Under the pieces are notes generated by a model. That model made no database searches. It was not told the origin of the DNA and saw nothing but the letters and a program-made list of their open reading frames with translations. From Microvirga makkahensis (GTDB lineage Bacteria > Pseudomonadota > Alphaproteobacteria > Rhizobiales > Beijerinckiaceae): a stretch of 64,000 nucleotides of DNA. A program made the position numbers and the translations under genes. Positions 42,667 to 52,428 of the stretch are shown one piece after another; position 1 is the first letter of the stretch; each line of letters begins with the position of its first letter. The DNA lies in the NCBI RefSeq assembly GCF_009830105.1, contig NZ_WURB01000005.1, forward strand, positions 62,001-126,000. The letters are read 5' to 3'.

Positions 42667-43532
42667 GCACCAGACCCGGCCTCCGACTGACCCTCTTTCT
42701 GCTGTTGGCTCCGGCCGTTCTCTGGCTGGGCCTGCTCATCGTGCTCCCCCATGTGGAGATTCTCATCCTTTCCTTCAGCGAGAGGGTGGCCCCGCGGATC
42801 TATGTGTTCGGCTTCGGCAATTATCTCGAGTTCTTCACGGAGCCGCTCTACTGGCGCACCTTCGCGCGCACGGCGATCATGTCGATCCTGGTGACGGCGC
42901 TCACCCTGGTGCTCGCCTTTCCCATCGCGCTCTACATCGCCCGCGTGGCGCAGGGGCGGCTGAAGGCCATGCTGCTGCTGCTCTGCCTTCTGCCGTTCTG
43001 GGTATCCGAACTCGTGCGCACGCTCGGCTGGATGATGCTGCTGCGCGAGACCGGCGTGGTCTCACACGGGCTCCAGGCGATCGGGTTGACAGGGGAGCGG
43101 ATCGAGTTTCTCTATAACGACGGTGCCGTAATCCTCGGTCTCGTCTATGGCGGCCTGCTCTTCATGATCGTGCCGCTCGCCAATGCGCTGGAGAGCCTGG
43201 AGCCTGCCGTGGTCGAGGCTGGGTTCGACCTCGGCGGCAGCCGCTGGATAGTGCTGCGGCGCATCGTCGTTCCTCACGCGATGCCGGGCATCGTGGCGGG
43301 CTCGATCATCGTGTTCATGCTCACCGTCGGCAATTTTGCGACGCCGGTGCTGCTGGGAGGCAAGAACGGCCTCTGGTTCACGGAGCAGATCTACGCGCAG
43401 TTCATCACGCGCTTCAACTGGCCTCAAGGAGCCGCCTTCGGCATGCTCCTCCTCCTGCTGTCCTCGGCCATCGTCTGGGCCGGGCTCCGTCTCACCGGAC
43501 AGAGCCTGGGCACCACCTTGAAGCAGGCTTGA
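42663..43532 (+). CDS. ABC transporter permease 1 (PotB/PotH type)
   Basis: A 289-residue inner-membrane permease with about six helices and the EAA loop VVEAGFDLGGSRWIVLRRIVVPHAMPGI, which contacts the ATPase. The N-terminus LLAPAVLWLGLLIVLPHVEILILSFS is typical of PotB. The ATG at 42663 overlaps the ATPase stop. The second permease gene starts 6 bp after its stop. Confidence 0.92.
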   Translation: MSTRPGLRLTLFLLLAPAVLWLGLLIVLPHVEILILSFSERVAPRIYVFGFGNYLEFFTEPLYWRTFARTAIMSILVTALTLVLAFPIALYIARVAQGRLKAMLLLLCLLPFWVSELVRTLGWMMLLRETGVVSHGLQAIGLTGERIEFLYNDGAVILGLVYGGLLFMIVPLANALESLEPAVVEAGFDLGGSRWIVLRRIVVPHAMPGIVAGSIIVFMLTVGNFATPVLLGGKNGLWFTEQIYAQFITRFNWPQGAAFGMLLLLLSSAIVWAGLRLTGQSLGTTLKQA

Positions 43533-43538
43533 ACAATC

Positions 43539-44378
43539 ATGACCCGTCCGTCCCTCGCCTGGAAACTCTACATCGCGGCGTTCTACATCTTCCTGTTCGC
43601 GCCGCTCCTGGTCGTGGCGATCTTCGCCTTCAATGCGAGCCCATTCCCGTCTCCCCCCTGGAAGGGCCTCACGCTAGAATGGTTCATCGGATCGGGTGAG
43701 ACTTTCGGCAAGCCGGGCGTTCTGGTCGATCCGATCTGGCTCGATAGCATCGCCAACAGTTTCAAGGTCGCCGCGCCCGTGGCGCTCCTCGCCGTCGCCG
43801 TCGGCACCGTGAACGCGTGGGTGCTGGAACGGGCCGAATTTTCCGGCAAGGCACTGCTCTCGATGATGATGCTCTGGCCTCTCGTCATTCCCGGCGTGGT
43901 GCTCGGCATCTCGATCCTGGCCTTCTTCTCGCGCGTGGCGAACGGACTCGAGGAATGGCTTCAGACCGATCTCGATTTCCTGCGCCCGGGCCTGCCTCTG
44001 GTCATCCTCGGCCAGCTCTCGTTCATCCTGACGATCTCGACCCTCATCATCGCAGCCCGCCTGCGCAAGTTCGACCGCTCGCTGGAGGAGGCGGCCTTCG
44101 ATCTCGGCGCAAGCCGCGCGCGCGTGCTGCGCACGATCACACTGCCCTTCTTGAGCCCCGCGCTCATCGGCGCGGGGCTCGTGGCGCTGCTGATGTCGTT
44201 CGAGAATTTCAATACGACCTTGATGCTTGTGGGCTCTGAGCCGCCGTTGCCGATCACGATGTACGGTCAGATGCGCGAGGGGGCGACCCCGGCGATCAAT
44301 GCGGTCAGCCTCCTGCTCATGCTGGGCGTCGGCGGTATCGCGAGCATCTTCGCACTGACCGCGAAGCCTGAGAGGTAA
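43539..44378 (+). CDS. ABC transporter permease 2 (PotC/PotI type)
   Basis: A 279-residue permease with six predicted helices and the EAA loop EEAAFDLGASRARVLRTITLPFLSPALI. The N-terminal FAPLLVVAIFAFNASPFPSPPWKGLTLEWF is characteristic of PotC-like subunits. It closes the four-gene operon binding protein-ATPase-permease-permease. A palindromic element follows the stop. Confidence 0.92.
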   Translation: MTRPSLAWKLYIAAFYIFLFAPLLVVAIFAFNASPFPSPPWKGLTLEWFIGSGETFGKPGVLVDPIWLDSIANSFKVAAPVALLAVAVGTVNAWVLERAEFSGKALLSMMMLWPLVIPGVVLGISILAFFSRVANGLEEWLQTDLDFLRPGLPLVILGQLSFILTISTLIIAARLRKFDRSLEEAAFDLGASRARVLRTITLPFLSPALIGAGLVALLMSFENFNTTLMLVGSEPPLPITMYGQMREGATPAINAVSLLLMLGVGGIASIFALTAKPER

Positions 44379-44389
44379 GTCACCTCCCA

Positions 44390-44469
44390 GGTCATGACCG
44401 GCCTTCCCGACCCGTCGAATGCCGCGCTTTTTACATTTCGTGTTGGCCGGGCCTGTCCCGGCCATGACT
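44390..44469. repeat. Palindromic intergenic element, copy 5
   Basis: Starts GTCATGACCGGCC, has a GCCGCGCTTTTT core and ends in a perfect hairpin TGGCCGGG (44444-44451)/CCCGGCCA (44457-44464) with ATGAC. It lies between the converging polyamine and dipeptidase operons. Confidence 0.8.
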
Positions 44470-44510
44470 GGAGAGGGTGGCAGCTCCTGGCAGTGTACGG
44501 CGAAATGGCC

Positions 44511-45590
44511 TCACCGTCCCCAGGTGCGCTCCAGAACGTTGATCCAATTCTCGTAGCAGAGCTTGCGCAGGGTCGCCTCGTCATAGCCGTGCCGGCGCAT
44601 GGCCTCCACGAGGCGAGGCAGGCCGCGCACGTCGCCGATCTCCGCGGGAATGGTCGCTCCGTCGAAGTCGGAGCCGAAGCCGACGCCATCCACGCCCACG
44701 TGCTCGATGAGGTGATCCATGTGACGGATCATCTCTTCGAGGGGCGTGTCGTCGCTGCGCTGGCCGTCGGGGCGGATGAAGGAAGTCGCGAAGTTCACGC
44801 CCACCATGCCGCGGCTCTCGCGGATGGCGGCGAGCTGCTTGTCGGTGAGGTTGCGCGAATGCGGGCACACCGCATGGGCGTTCGAATGGGTGGCGACGAG
44901 GGGAGAATCCGACAGCGTAGCGACGTCCCAGAACCCCTTCTCGTTGAGATGCGAGAGGTCGATCATGATTTTGAGGCGGTTGCACGCCCTCACCAGCTCT
45001 CGGCCGCGCTCGGTGAGGCCGGGGCCCGTATCCGGCGTCGAGGGATAGCGGAACGGCACGCCGTGGCCGAAAACGTTGGAGCGGCTCCAGACCGGGCCGA
45101 TGGAGCGCAGGCCGCTCTCGTAGAGCACATCCAGCATGCGAAGGTCCGGATCGATGCCTTCCGCGCCTTCGATGTGCAGGATCGCGGCGAGCCTGCCGTT
45201 GTCGAGGCATTGACGGATATCAGCCGCCGAGCGGCAGATCTTCACCTCGCCCTTCGAGGCGCGCTCGATGCGGATGAGAATCGAGGCCATGTGGACCGTC
45301 ACCTGCTGGCTGGGCGCAAGGTCCAGGACGGGCGGCAGCGGAACATCGTATTCCGTGTGGGTCATGAGCGCGTCGACATCGATGCCCATGTCCTCGGAGG
45401 GCACGTAAACGGCGAAAAAACCGCCGAAGAAGCCGCCCTGCTTCATCCGCGGCCAGTCGAGGTGACCGATGTCGTCGCCCTCCAGGAAGGCCTTCTCCGG
45501 CTGGATCCGGCCGCGCATGAGGCGCAGGAGAACGTCGTTGTGGCCGTCGAAGACGGGCATCAGGGAAGCGCGGGACATGTTTTCAGACAA
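44511..45590 (-). CDS. Membrane-dipeptidase family (M19) zinc dipeptidase
   Basis: A 359-residue M19 peptidase. Zinc and catalytic residues are visible: DGHNDVL (first His/Asp), ILHIEGAEGID (bridging Glu), then two His sites in DLSHLNEKGF and ATHSNAHAVCPHSRNL. The FGSDFDGA loop and its Asp follow. Family members hydrolyse dipeptides, including L-D forms. It lies 21 bases after the dppF-like gene in the transport operon, so it probably cleaves imported dipeptides in the cytosol; no signal peptide is present, which agrees. Confidence 0.93.
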   Translation of the reverse strand: MSENMSRASLMPVFDGHNDVLLRLMRGRIQPEKAFLEGDDIGHLDWPRMKQGGFFGGFFAVYVPSEDMGIDVDALMTHTEYDVPLPPVLDLAPSQQVTVHMASILIRIERASKGEVKICRSAADIRQCLDNGRLAAILHIEGAEGIDPDLRMLDVLYESGLRSIGPVWSRSNVFGHGVPFRYPSTPDTGPGLTERGRELVRACNRLKIMIDLSHLNEKGFWDVATLSDSPLVATHSNAHAVCPHSRNLTDKQLAAIRESRGMVGVNFATSFIRPDGQRSDDTPLEEMIRHMDHLIEHVGVDGVGFGSDFDGATIPAEIGDVRGLPRLVEAMRRHGYDEATLRKLCYENWINVLERTWGR

Positions 45591-45611
45591 TCCTGTGAAA
45601 TAAAGATCGCC

Positions 45612-46391
45612 TCAGCCGACCTTGGCGTAAGTCGGCTGAGAGGGGTTGCGCGTGAAACCCTGACTCGCCTGGATCAGGGATTGGGTATACTCGCTCATCG
45701 CCTTGCCGGAGCGCAGTGCATCCGCGGCGGTTTCCTCCACGGCCTCGCCGTGACGCATGACGAGCAGACGCTCGCACAGATGCGCGACCACTGCGAGATC
45801 ATGGCTCACCAGGATGTAGGTGAGACCCATGCGGCGGCGCAGGTCGTCCAGAAGGTTCAGGATTTCCGCCTGCACGGATGCGTCGAGGGCGGAGGTCGGC
45901 TCGTCGAGGAGCAGAACTTTCGGGCGCAGGATGAGCGCGCGCGCGATGGCGATGCGCTGACGCTGACCACCCGAAAGCTGGTGCGGATAGCGGAAGCGGA
46001 ACGAGGGACCTAATCCCACTTCCTTCAGCGCCTGGAGAATGCGCGCCTCCGCATCCTTCTCTCCATGAATGGCGAGCGGCTCCGAGAGCGTGCGATCCAC
46101 GGTATGACGCGGATGAAGCGAAGCGTAGGGGTCCTGAAAGACCATCTGCACCGTGCGGTAGAAGTCCTTGCTGCGGGGCGTGGTGACCTCCTTGCCATCC
46201 ACGAGCACGCGTCCGCCTGTGATCGGCGCGAGGCCGCAGACGGCCCGCAGCACCGTCGATTTGCCGGAGCCCGACTCACCGACGAGGCCGTAGGCCTCGC
46301 CCTGTTTGACGGTGAAGCCCACGTTCTTGACCGCTTCGACCCTGAGGCGGCCCGTGCCGAAGACGACTTTGAGGTTCTGAATATCGAGCAT
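45612..46391 (-). CDS. dppF: Dipeptide ABC transporter ATP-binding protein (DppF-like)
   Basis: A 259-residue ATPase: VGESGSGKSTVLRAV (Walker A), MVFQDPYASLHPRHTVDRTL (oligopeptide-type Q-loop), LSGGQRQRIAIARAL, VLLLDEPTSALD and VSHDLAVVAHLC. The closing segment EYTQSLIQAS is typical of the F subunit. It starts just before the dppD-like stop in the same operon, and a dipeptidase follows. Nickel or oligopeptide transport cannot be excluded. Confidence 0.93.
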   Translation of the reverse strand: MLDIQNLKVVFGTGRLRVEAVKNVGFTVKQGEAYGLVGESGSGKSTVLRAVCGLAPITGGRVLVDGKEVTTPRSKDFYRTVQMVFQDPYASLHPRHTVDRTLSEPLAIHGEKDAEARILQALKEVGLGPSFRFRYPHQLSGGQRQRIAIARALILRPKVLLLDEPTSALDASVQAEILNLLDDLRRRMGLTYILVSHDLAVVAHLCERLLVMRHGEAVEETAADALRSGKAMSEYTQSLIQASQGFTRNPSQPTYAKVG

Positions 46392-46393
46392 GA

Positions 46394-47230
46394 TCAGAGC
46401 GCCCAGGAAGGATCGCGGTTCAGGGTCGGAAGCGGGCGGATGTCGTCCGCCAGGGTCGGCAGGCAGCGCATGAGGCCCTGCGTGTAGGGATGCTTCGCCT
46501 CGCGCAGATTCCTGGCCTCCAGTTCCTCCACCACGCGGCCCGCGTACATCACGAGCACACGGTCGCAGAAGGAGGAAACGAGCTTCAGGTCGTGTGAGAT
46601 GAAGATGAGGCCCATGCCGCGCTCGGCAACGAGTTCATCGAGGATGCGGAGGACTTCCATGGACACCGTCACGTCGAGCGCGGAGGTCGGCTCGTCGGCG
46701 ATGAGTAGGTCCGGATCGGTGACGAGCATCATGGCGATCATGGCGCGCTGGCCCATGCCGCCCGACACCTCGTGGGGATAAAGCGAGAAGACGCGTCCGG
46801 GGTCGCGCATCTTCACCGCTTCCAGCATGGCGAGAGCTTTGTCGCGGGCTTCCGCGCGGCTTGCCTTGGCATGCGCCTGATAGGCCTCGATGATCTGCTC
46901 GCCGATGGTCATGACCGGGTTCAGCGAGTATTTCGGGTCCTGCATCACCATGCTGACGCGCCCCCCGCGCAGGGTTCGCAGGGTGCGCCTCGAGGCGGTG
47001 AGCAGATCGATGCCGTCGAAAGCCAGACGCTTGGCCGTAACTTCGCCGGGAGGAGGCGTGAGACCGAGGATGGCGCGCCCCGTCTGCGATTTGCCCGAAC
47101 CGGATTCGCCGACGATGCCGAGCCGCTCGCGGCCGAGTTGGAACGACACGCCGCGCACCGCCTCGACGATGCCCGTGCGCAGGTGGAAACGGACGCGGAG
47201 GTCTTCGACTTCGAGAAGCGGCTTCATCAT
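46394..47230 (-). CDS. dppD: Dipeptide ABC transporter ATP-binding protein (DppD-like)
   Basis: A 278-residue ATPase: VGESGSGKSQTGRAIL, MVMQDPKYSLNPVMTIGEQI, VSGGMGQRAMIAMMLV (signature with Met-Gly), LLIADEPTSALDVTVS and ISHDLKLVSSFCDRVLVMY. The AKHPYTQGLMRCLP end is typical of the D subunit, including the tail used for iron-sulfur ligation in some members. The ATG at 47230 overlaps the dppC stop (ATGATGA); 47227 is an alternative. Confidence 0.92.
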   Translation of the reverse strand: MMKPLLEVEDLRVRFHLRTGIVEAVRGVSFQLGRERLGIVGESGSGKSQTGRAILGLTPPPGEVTAKRLAFDGIDLLTASRRTLRTLRGGRVSMVMQDPKYSLNPVMTIGEQIIEAYQAHAKASRAEARDKALAMLEAVKMRDPGRVFSLYPHEVSGGMGQRAMIAMMLVTDPDLLIADEPTSALDVTVSMEVLRILDELVAERGMGLIFISHDLKLVSSFCDRVLVMYAGRVVEELEARNLREAKHPYTQGLMRCLPTLADDIRPLPTLNRDPSWAL

Positions 47231-48159
47231 TTCGCAGCCTTCGGATCGAGAACGTCGCGCAGGCCGTCGCCCAGCAGGTTGAAGCCGAGGCTCACCACGA
47301 AGATGGCAAGACCGGGCATGGCGGCGACCCACCACTGGTCGATGAGATAGTTGCGGCCCGTCGCCACCATGGCGCCCCACTCCGGCGACGGCGGCTGTGC
47401 GCCGAGGCCGAGGAAGCCGAGACCCGCGGCAGTCAGGATGATGCCCGCCATGTCGAGCGTGACGCGCACGATCACGGAGGAGAGGCAGAGTGGAATGACG
47501 TGCCCGAAAATGATGCGCGGCGTCGAGGCCCCTTGCAGTTTGACGGCTGCGATGAAGTCGGTGTTGCGAACCATCAGCGTCTCTGCGCGCGCGATGCGGG
47601 CGTAAGGAGGCCATGAGGTGATCGCAATCGCGATGACCGCGTTCTCGATGCCCGGGCCCAGGGCGGCCACGAATGCGAGCGCGAGGACGAGACGCGGGAA
47701 GGCGAGGAAAATATCCGTGATGCGCATCAGCACCGTATCGACCCATCCGCCGAGATAGCCGGCGATCGTGCCGACCAGAAGGCCTATGGGCGTTGCTATG
47801 ATCGACACCAGGACGACGACGAACAGGGTAATGCGAGAACCATGGATGATGCGCGAGAGGATGTCGCGCGCCTGATCGTCAGTGCCGAGCCAGAAGGTCT
47901 CGCTCGGCGGGAGGAGACGCTGCGTGCGCAGGTCACCTCCGACCACCGGAGAATAGGGAGCGAGGACATCGGCTAAGAGGGCGACGACGATCAGCAGCAC
48001 TACGATGCCGAGGCCGATCACCGCGAGCGGGTTCCTGGTGAAGGAGCGCCAGCCGAGATAGAAACGGCCGAGGCGCGCCTGCCAGCGGGAGGCGGGCTCG
48101 GGCGACAGAAGCCAAGCCCGCAGGCCTGTGGGTTGGGAAAGGGCAGGGGAGCCGGCCAT
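47227..48159 (-). CDS. dppC: Dipeptide ABC transporter permease (DppC-like)
   Basis: A 310-residue permease with the OppC-type N-terminal tail (NPLAVIGLGIVVLLIVVALLADVLAPY), LGTDDQARDILSRIIHGSRITL and the EAA-like loop TDFIAAVKLQGASTPRIIFGHVIP. It starts inside the dppB stop by one base (TGATG) and ends overlapping dppD. The open frame extends far upstream but overlaps dppB, so the ATG at 48159 is used. Confidence 0.93.
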   Translation of the reverse strand: MAGSPALSQPTGLRAWLLSPEPASRWQARLGRFYLGWRSFTRNPLAVIGLGIVVLLIVVALLADVLAPYSPVVGGDLRTQRLLPPSETFWLGTDDQARDILSRIIHGSRITLFVVVLVSIIATPIGLLVGTIAGYLGGWVDTVLMRITDIFLAFPRLVLALAFVAALGPGIENAVIAIAITSWPPYARIARAETLMVRNTDFIAAVKLQGASTPRIIFGHVIPLCLSSVIVRVTLDMAGIILTAAGLGFLGLGAQPPSPEWGAMVATGRNYLIDQWWVAAMPGLAIFVVSLGFNLLGDGLRDVLDPKAAK

Positions 48160-49214
48160 CAGCGGGTCCTTGGGTCGAGCAGGCGATAGAGCAGGTCGGA
48201 GACGAGATTGAGCAGCACGAAAACGGCACCAATCACGAGAGTTCCTCCGAGCACTGCATTCATATCGGCGTTTTGCAGGGAGTTGGTGATGTACTGACCG
48301 AGCCCAGGCCACGCGAAGACGGTTTCGGTGAGCACCGAACCTTCGAGCAGGTTCGCGTAGGACAGGGCGATCACGGTCACCAGCGGCACGGCGGCATTGC
48401 GCAGGGCATGACGCCAGATCACGCGAAACTCGGACAGACCCTTCACGCGCGCTGCGATCACGTATTCCTGCGCCAGCTCGTTGAGCATGAAGGAACGTGT
48501 CATGCGGCTGATATACGCGAGCGAGAAGTAGCCCAGCAGGCATGCGGGCAGGATGATGTGCGACACCGCATCCCAGAAGGCATCCCACTGGCCCTGCATC
48601 GCGGTGTCGATGAGAACGATGCCCGTGACTGGCGTATAAAGATACGAATAGGTCACGTCGATGCGCCCCGGCCCTGCGACCCAGCCGAGCTTGGCGTAGA
48701 ACAGCAGCAGGCCCATGAGGCCGAGCCAGAAGATCGGGATGGAATAGCCGGCGAGGCCCAGGAATCGGACGACCTGATCGATCAGGCTGCCACGTTTCAC
48801 GGCCGCGAGAACGCCGAGAGGAATGCCGATGATCGTTCCGATGATCGTTCCCAGCGTCGCCAGCTCGAAAGTCGCCGGAAAGGCATTGGCGATATCCGTC
48901 ATCACCGGATTGGTGGTGAGCACCGAATTGCCGAAATCGCCGGTGACAGCCTTCTTCAGATAGATCCAGAATTGCTGGATGAGCGGAAGATCGAGGCCGA
49001 GCTCCTGGCGGGCACGCTCGTAGACGTGGGCGGGAGCCCTGTCGCCGACGATGGCGAGCACGGGGTCGATGGGAACGACGCGGCCGATAAGAAAGGTGAC
49101 GGCAACGAGCCCGAGAAGGGTCGTCGCCAGCACGAGAATGAACTGAGCTGTCTTTGTAAGATAGAAGCGGAGGGCGCTGTGCCCTCCGCCTCCGTTCGCG
49201 ATTGATGATGCCAT
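48159..49214 (-). CDS. dppB: Dipeptide ABC transporter permease (DppB-like)
   Basis: A 351-residue permease: LGLVAVTFLIGRVVPIDPVLAIVGD at the start, six helices, the loop LNELAQEYVIAARVKGLSEFRVIWRHALRNAAVPLVT, and the closing NLVSDLLYRLLDPR, as in OppB/DppB. Codons 9-16 (GGGGHSAL) form a perfect 9-bp mRNA hairpin (plus 49167-49189). The start lies 7 bases after the dppA stop. Confidence 0.94.
   Translation of the reverse strand: MASSIANGGGGHSALRFYLTKTAQFILVLATTLLGLVAVTFLIGRVVPIDPVLAIVGDRAPAHVYERARQELGLDLPLIQQFWIYLKKAVTGDFGNSVLTTNPVMTDIANAFPATFELATLGTIIGTIIGIPLGVLAAVKRGSLIDQVVRFLGLAGYSIPIFWLGLMGLLLFYAKLGWVAGPGRIDVTYSYLYTPVTGIVLIDTAMQGQWDAFWDAVSHIILPACLLGYFSLAYISRMTRSFMLNELAQEYVIAARVKGLSEFRVIWRHALRNAAVPLVTVIALSYANLLEGSVLTETVFAWPGLGQYITNSLQNADMNAVLGGTLVIGAVFVLLNLVSDLLYRLLDPRTR
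49167..49189 (-). repeat. Hairpin at the dppA-dppB junction
   Basis: GCGGAGGGC (49167-49175) and GCCCTCCGC (49181-49189), 5-base loop, form a perfect 9-bp stem 33 bases beyond the dppA stop and within the first codons of dppB. It may stabilise the dppA mRNA end and hinder dppB translation. Confidence 0.7.
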
Positions 49215-49221
49215 CGAGAAA

Positions 49222-50817
49222 TTAGTTCTTCTTCGCTTGTGCTACGCTGTTGGTGTCGAAGGACGGCCCGATGATGAAGCCCTCGACGTTCTTGCGCTGG
49301 GCGGCGACTTCGATCTCCTGGAGGTAGATCACGAACGGACCGTCGTCCAGAACGGCCTGCTGCAGCTCTTTGTACATCTGTGCGCGCTTCTCGGGATCCT
49401 TCTCGAGAACCGCGGCGCGGGTCTTGGCCGTCAGAGGGCCCGGATCCCAGGCGTTGCGCCATGCGAGGGGCTTCGCCTTGGCATCGTCCGAGTTGTCGTC
49501 GTTCGCCGCGAATGTGTCGGCGTTCGTGTTCGGGTCCTGGTAGTCCGCGCCCCAGCGGCCGATATAGATATCGTGCTGACGGGCGCGATATTTGGTGAGC
49601 GTCTGCTTGCCGTCGCCGGGGATGATCTCGAGCTTCACGCCGGCCTTGGCGAAGGTCTGTTGGATTGCCTGTGCCGTGCCGGTGACGTCAGCCGTGGAGC
49701 GCGTGTCCATGGTCACGGTGAAGCCGTCCTTCAGGCCGGCTTGCGCGAGCAGTTCCTTCGCCTTGGCGACATCGAGCTTGTAAGGGTTATCCGTCACAGC
49801 GCCGAGGAAGCCCTTGGGCAGGAAAGCCTGGTGGACCGTGCCCTTGTGCTTCATGATCGTGTCGGCAATCGCCTGATAGTCGACAAGATACTTGAGCGCC
49901 TTGCGCACCTCCGGCTTTGCAAGGTTCGGGTTCTTCTGATTCAGGCCGAGATACCAGAGACCGCCCTTTGGACCGGAATCGACCTTGATGTCCGGGTTCT
50001 TCGAAACGGCCTCGATCTCCTCCGGGTTCAGGTTGCGGGCGATATCCACGTCACCCTTTTCGAGCATCAGGCGCTGGGTCGCCGTTTCCTTGATGTGGCG
50101 ATAGATCACGCGCGCGAGCGGAGCCTTCTTGTCGTAGTGCGGGTTGCGCTCAAGCACGACAACCTCATTCGCCTTCCAGTCGCGGATCGAGAACGGACCG
50201 GAGCCGGCATATTTGGTTTTGAGCCAGTTGTAACCCAGGTCTCCATCCTTCTCGTTCTGCATCACCAGCTTCTTGTCCACGACCGAAGCAACGCTAGAGG
50301 TCATGCAGTACAGAACAAAAGTCGGCGCATAGGCTTTGTCGAGCTCCATGGTGAACTCGTAAGGGCCGGTCTGCTTGATCTTGTCCTTCACATTGTCCTT
50401 CGTGAAGCCGAACTGGCCGAGAATGAAGGCCGGCGACTTGTCGAGAATCACGGCGCGCTGGAGCGAGAAGACGGCGTCCTCGGCGGTCAGCGGGTTGCCG
50501 GAGGCAAACTTCTTGCCCTGGCGGATCTTGAAGGTGAAGGTCTTGCCATCGGGTGATACGGTCCAGGATTCGGCAACCTCGCCGTAGATCTTGGAAACAT
50601 CCTTATAGTCGTAGGCAATCAGGCGCTCATAGGTGTTGCCCAGGATCTCGGAAGCCGTGAACTCGAACACCTCGGCCGGATCGAGGGTGATGATGTCGTC
50701 CATCTGCCAGGCCTGGACAAGGGTATCCGGGGGGGTGGCTGCCTGAACGGCATTGAATGAGGTGGCCATCGTGGCGGCCATCGCGGCGGATAGGAGGAAT
50801 TTCGTTAGTCTTTTCAT
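49222..50817 (-). CDS. dppA: Dipeptide ABC transporter periplasmic binding protein (DppA-like)
   Basis: A 531-residue cluster C binding protein with signal peptide (about 1-26, AVQA-A). SBP5 signatures follow: DTLVQAWQMDDIITLDPAEVFEFTASEILGNTYERL, NPLTAEDAVFSLQRAV, GPYEFTMELDKAYAP and GLWYLGLNQKNPNLAKPEVRKAL. The A-B-C-D-F order of the operon is complete. Divergent from argH across 203 bp. Ligand specificity (dipeptide, oligopeptide, glutathione) cannot be read from sequence alone. Confidence 0.93.
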   Translation of the reverse strand: MKRLTKFLLSAAMAATMATSFNAVQAATPPDTLVQAWQMDDIITLDPAEVFEFTASEILGNTYERLIAYDYKDVSKIYGEVAESWTVSPDGKTFTFKIRQGKKFASGNPLTAEDAVFSLQRAVILDKSPAFILGQFGFTKDNVKDKIKQTGPYEFTMELDKAYAPTFVLYCMTSSVASVVDKKLVMQNEKDGDLGYNWLKTKYAGSGPFSIRDWKANEVVVLERNPHYDKKAPLARVIYRHIKETATQRLMLEKGDVDIARNLNPEEIEAVSKNPDIKVDSGPKGGLWYLGLNQKNPNLAKPEVRKALKYLVDYQAIADTIMKHKGTVHQAFLPKGFLGAVTDNPYKLDVAKAKELLAQAGLKDGFTVTMDTRSTADVTGTAQAIQQTFAKAGVKLEIIPGDGKQTLTKYRARQHDIYIGRWGADYQDPNTNADTFAANDDNSDDAKAKPLAWRNAWDPGPLTAKTRAAVLEKDPEKRAQMYKELQQAVLDDGPFVIYLQEIEVAAQRKNVEGFIIGPSFDTNSVAQAKKN

Positions 50818-51020
50818 AGGCCAGTTCCCTTGTGCGCTACATGCGCTCCTGTGCGACCGTATGAATGCAAATCACATAGGCGCTGTCGAGTCCAGGGACT
50901 GGTTTCATACTGGCAAACATTACCCATTGTGCTTAATGCAGGAGCAGCCCCGTTGCGGCTTTGCCTCGGCCGCCGACCTGTGGCAAAGGCTTAGCGAACG
51001 CGAATTCCGGGTGAAACACA

Positions 51021-52421
51021 GTGTCTGAAGAAGCCAAGAAGTCTGGTGCCAATACCATGTGGGGCGGGCGTTTCTCGTCCTCTCCGAGCGCCCTCATGGA
51101 GGCGATCAACGCGTCCATCGATTTCGACCGGCGCCTCTACGCCCAGGACATCCAGGGCTCCATCGCCCACAGCGCCATGCTTGCGACGCAAGGAATCATC
51201 GCGGAGAGCGACCGGGACGCCATTCATCAGGGGCTGCGGCAGGTCCTGAGCGAGATTGAGTCCGGCAGCTTTACCTTCTCCACGGCGCTGGAAGACATTC
51301 ACATGAATGTCGAGAGCCGGCTGCGCGAGATCGTGGGCGATCCCGCGGCGCGCCTTCACACGGCCCGCAGCCGCAACGATCAGGTGGCCACGGACACGCG
51401 CCTCTGGGTGCGTGAGGCCCACGACCGTACGGAAGAGCAGCTCACCAATCTCATCAAGGCTCTGCTCGACAAGGCAGAGGCTCACGCGGCCACCGTGATG
51501 CCGGGCTTCACTCACCTGCAGAGCGCCCAGCCGGTGACCTTCGGGCACCATCTCATGGCCTATGTGGAGATGTTCGGCCGCGACCGCGGCCGCTTCCGCG
51601 ATTCCCGCAGGCGCCTCAACGAATGTCCGCTCGGCGCGGGCGCGCTGGCCGGCACGTCCTTCCCGATCGACCGGCATATGACCGCGCAGGCCTTAGGCTT
51701 CGACGGGCCCACCCGCAATTCCCTCGATACGGTGTCCGACCGCGACAGCCTGCTGGAATTCATGGCTGCCGCCTCGATCTGCGCCATGCATCTTTCGCGG
51801 TTGGCGGAAGAGATCATCATCTGGATGTCGGCTCCGTTCGGCTTCGTGAGGCTCCCCGACCGCTGGACCACGGGCTCCAGCATGATGCCGCAGAAGCGCA
51901 ATCCCGACGCGGCCGAGCTTGTGCGCGGCAAGACCGGCCGCGTGATCGGCTCCCTGGTTTCGCTGCTCACTGTCATGAAGGGCCTGCCGCTCGCCTATGC
52001 AAAGGATACGCAGGAGGACAAGGAGCCGCTCTTCGACGCTGCCGACACCCTCGAGATCGTGCTCGCCGCCACCACCGGCATGATCCAGGATCTTGAGCCC
52101 GTACCGGAGCGCATGGCGGCGGTGGCGGGCGCCGGGTTCTCCACGGCGACGGACCTCGCCGACTGGCTCGTGCGCAGCCTCAATATCCCATTCCGCGATG
52201 CCCATCATGTGACGGGCCGGATCGTCTCGGAGGCCGAGAGCCGAGGCTGCAGCCTCGAGGAGCTGCCGCTGGAGGTCATGCAGGCCGTCGAGCCGCGCGT
52301 CCACGAGGGCATCTACGAGGTGCTGGGGGTCGACAATTCCGTGCGCTCCCGCACGAGCTTCGGCGGTACCGCGCCGGTCAGGGTGGCCGAGCAGGTGGCC
52401 TGGTGGCGCGGCCAAGTCTGA
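51021..52421 (+). CDS. argH: Argininosuccinate lyase
   Basis: Cleaves argininosuccinate to arginine and fumarate. The 466-residue fumarase-superfamily protein has [27 protein letters not shown], then [40 protein letters not shown] and the signature [12 protein letters not shown] with the catalytic Ser loop. The GTG at 51021 is used; ATG at 51057 (MWGGRF) would also fit the family. A nested repeat follows the stop. Confidence 0.96.
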   Translation: MSEEAKKSGANTMWGGRFSSSPSALMEAINASIDFDRRLYAQDIQGSIAHSAMLATQGIIAESDRDAIHQGLRQVLSEIESGSFTFSTALEDIHMNVESRLREIVGDPAARLHTARSRNDQVATDTRLWVREAHDRTEEQLTNLIKALLDKAEAHAATVMPGFTHLQSAQPVTFGHHLMAYVEMFGRDRGRFRDSRRRLNECPLGAGALAGTSFPIDRHMTAQALGFDGPTRNSLDTVSDRDSLLEFMAAASICAMHLSRLAEEIIIWMSAPFGFVRLPDRWTTGSSMMPQKRNPDAAELVRGKTGRVIGSLVSLLTVMKGLPLAYAKDTQEDKEPLFDAADTLEIVLAATTGMIQDLEPVPERMAAVAGAGFSTATDLADWLVRSLNIPFRDAHHVTGRIVSEAESRGCSLEELPLEVMQAVEPRVHEGIYEVLGVDNSVRSRTSFGGTAPVRVAEQVAWWRGQV

Positions 52422-52428
52422 CAGGCTG

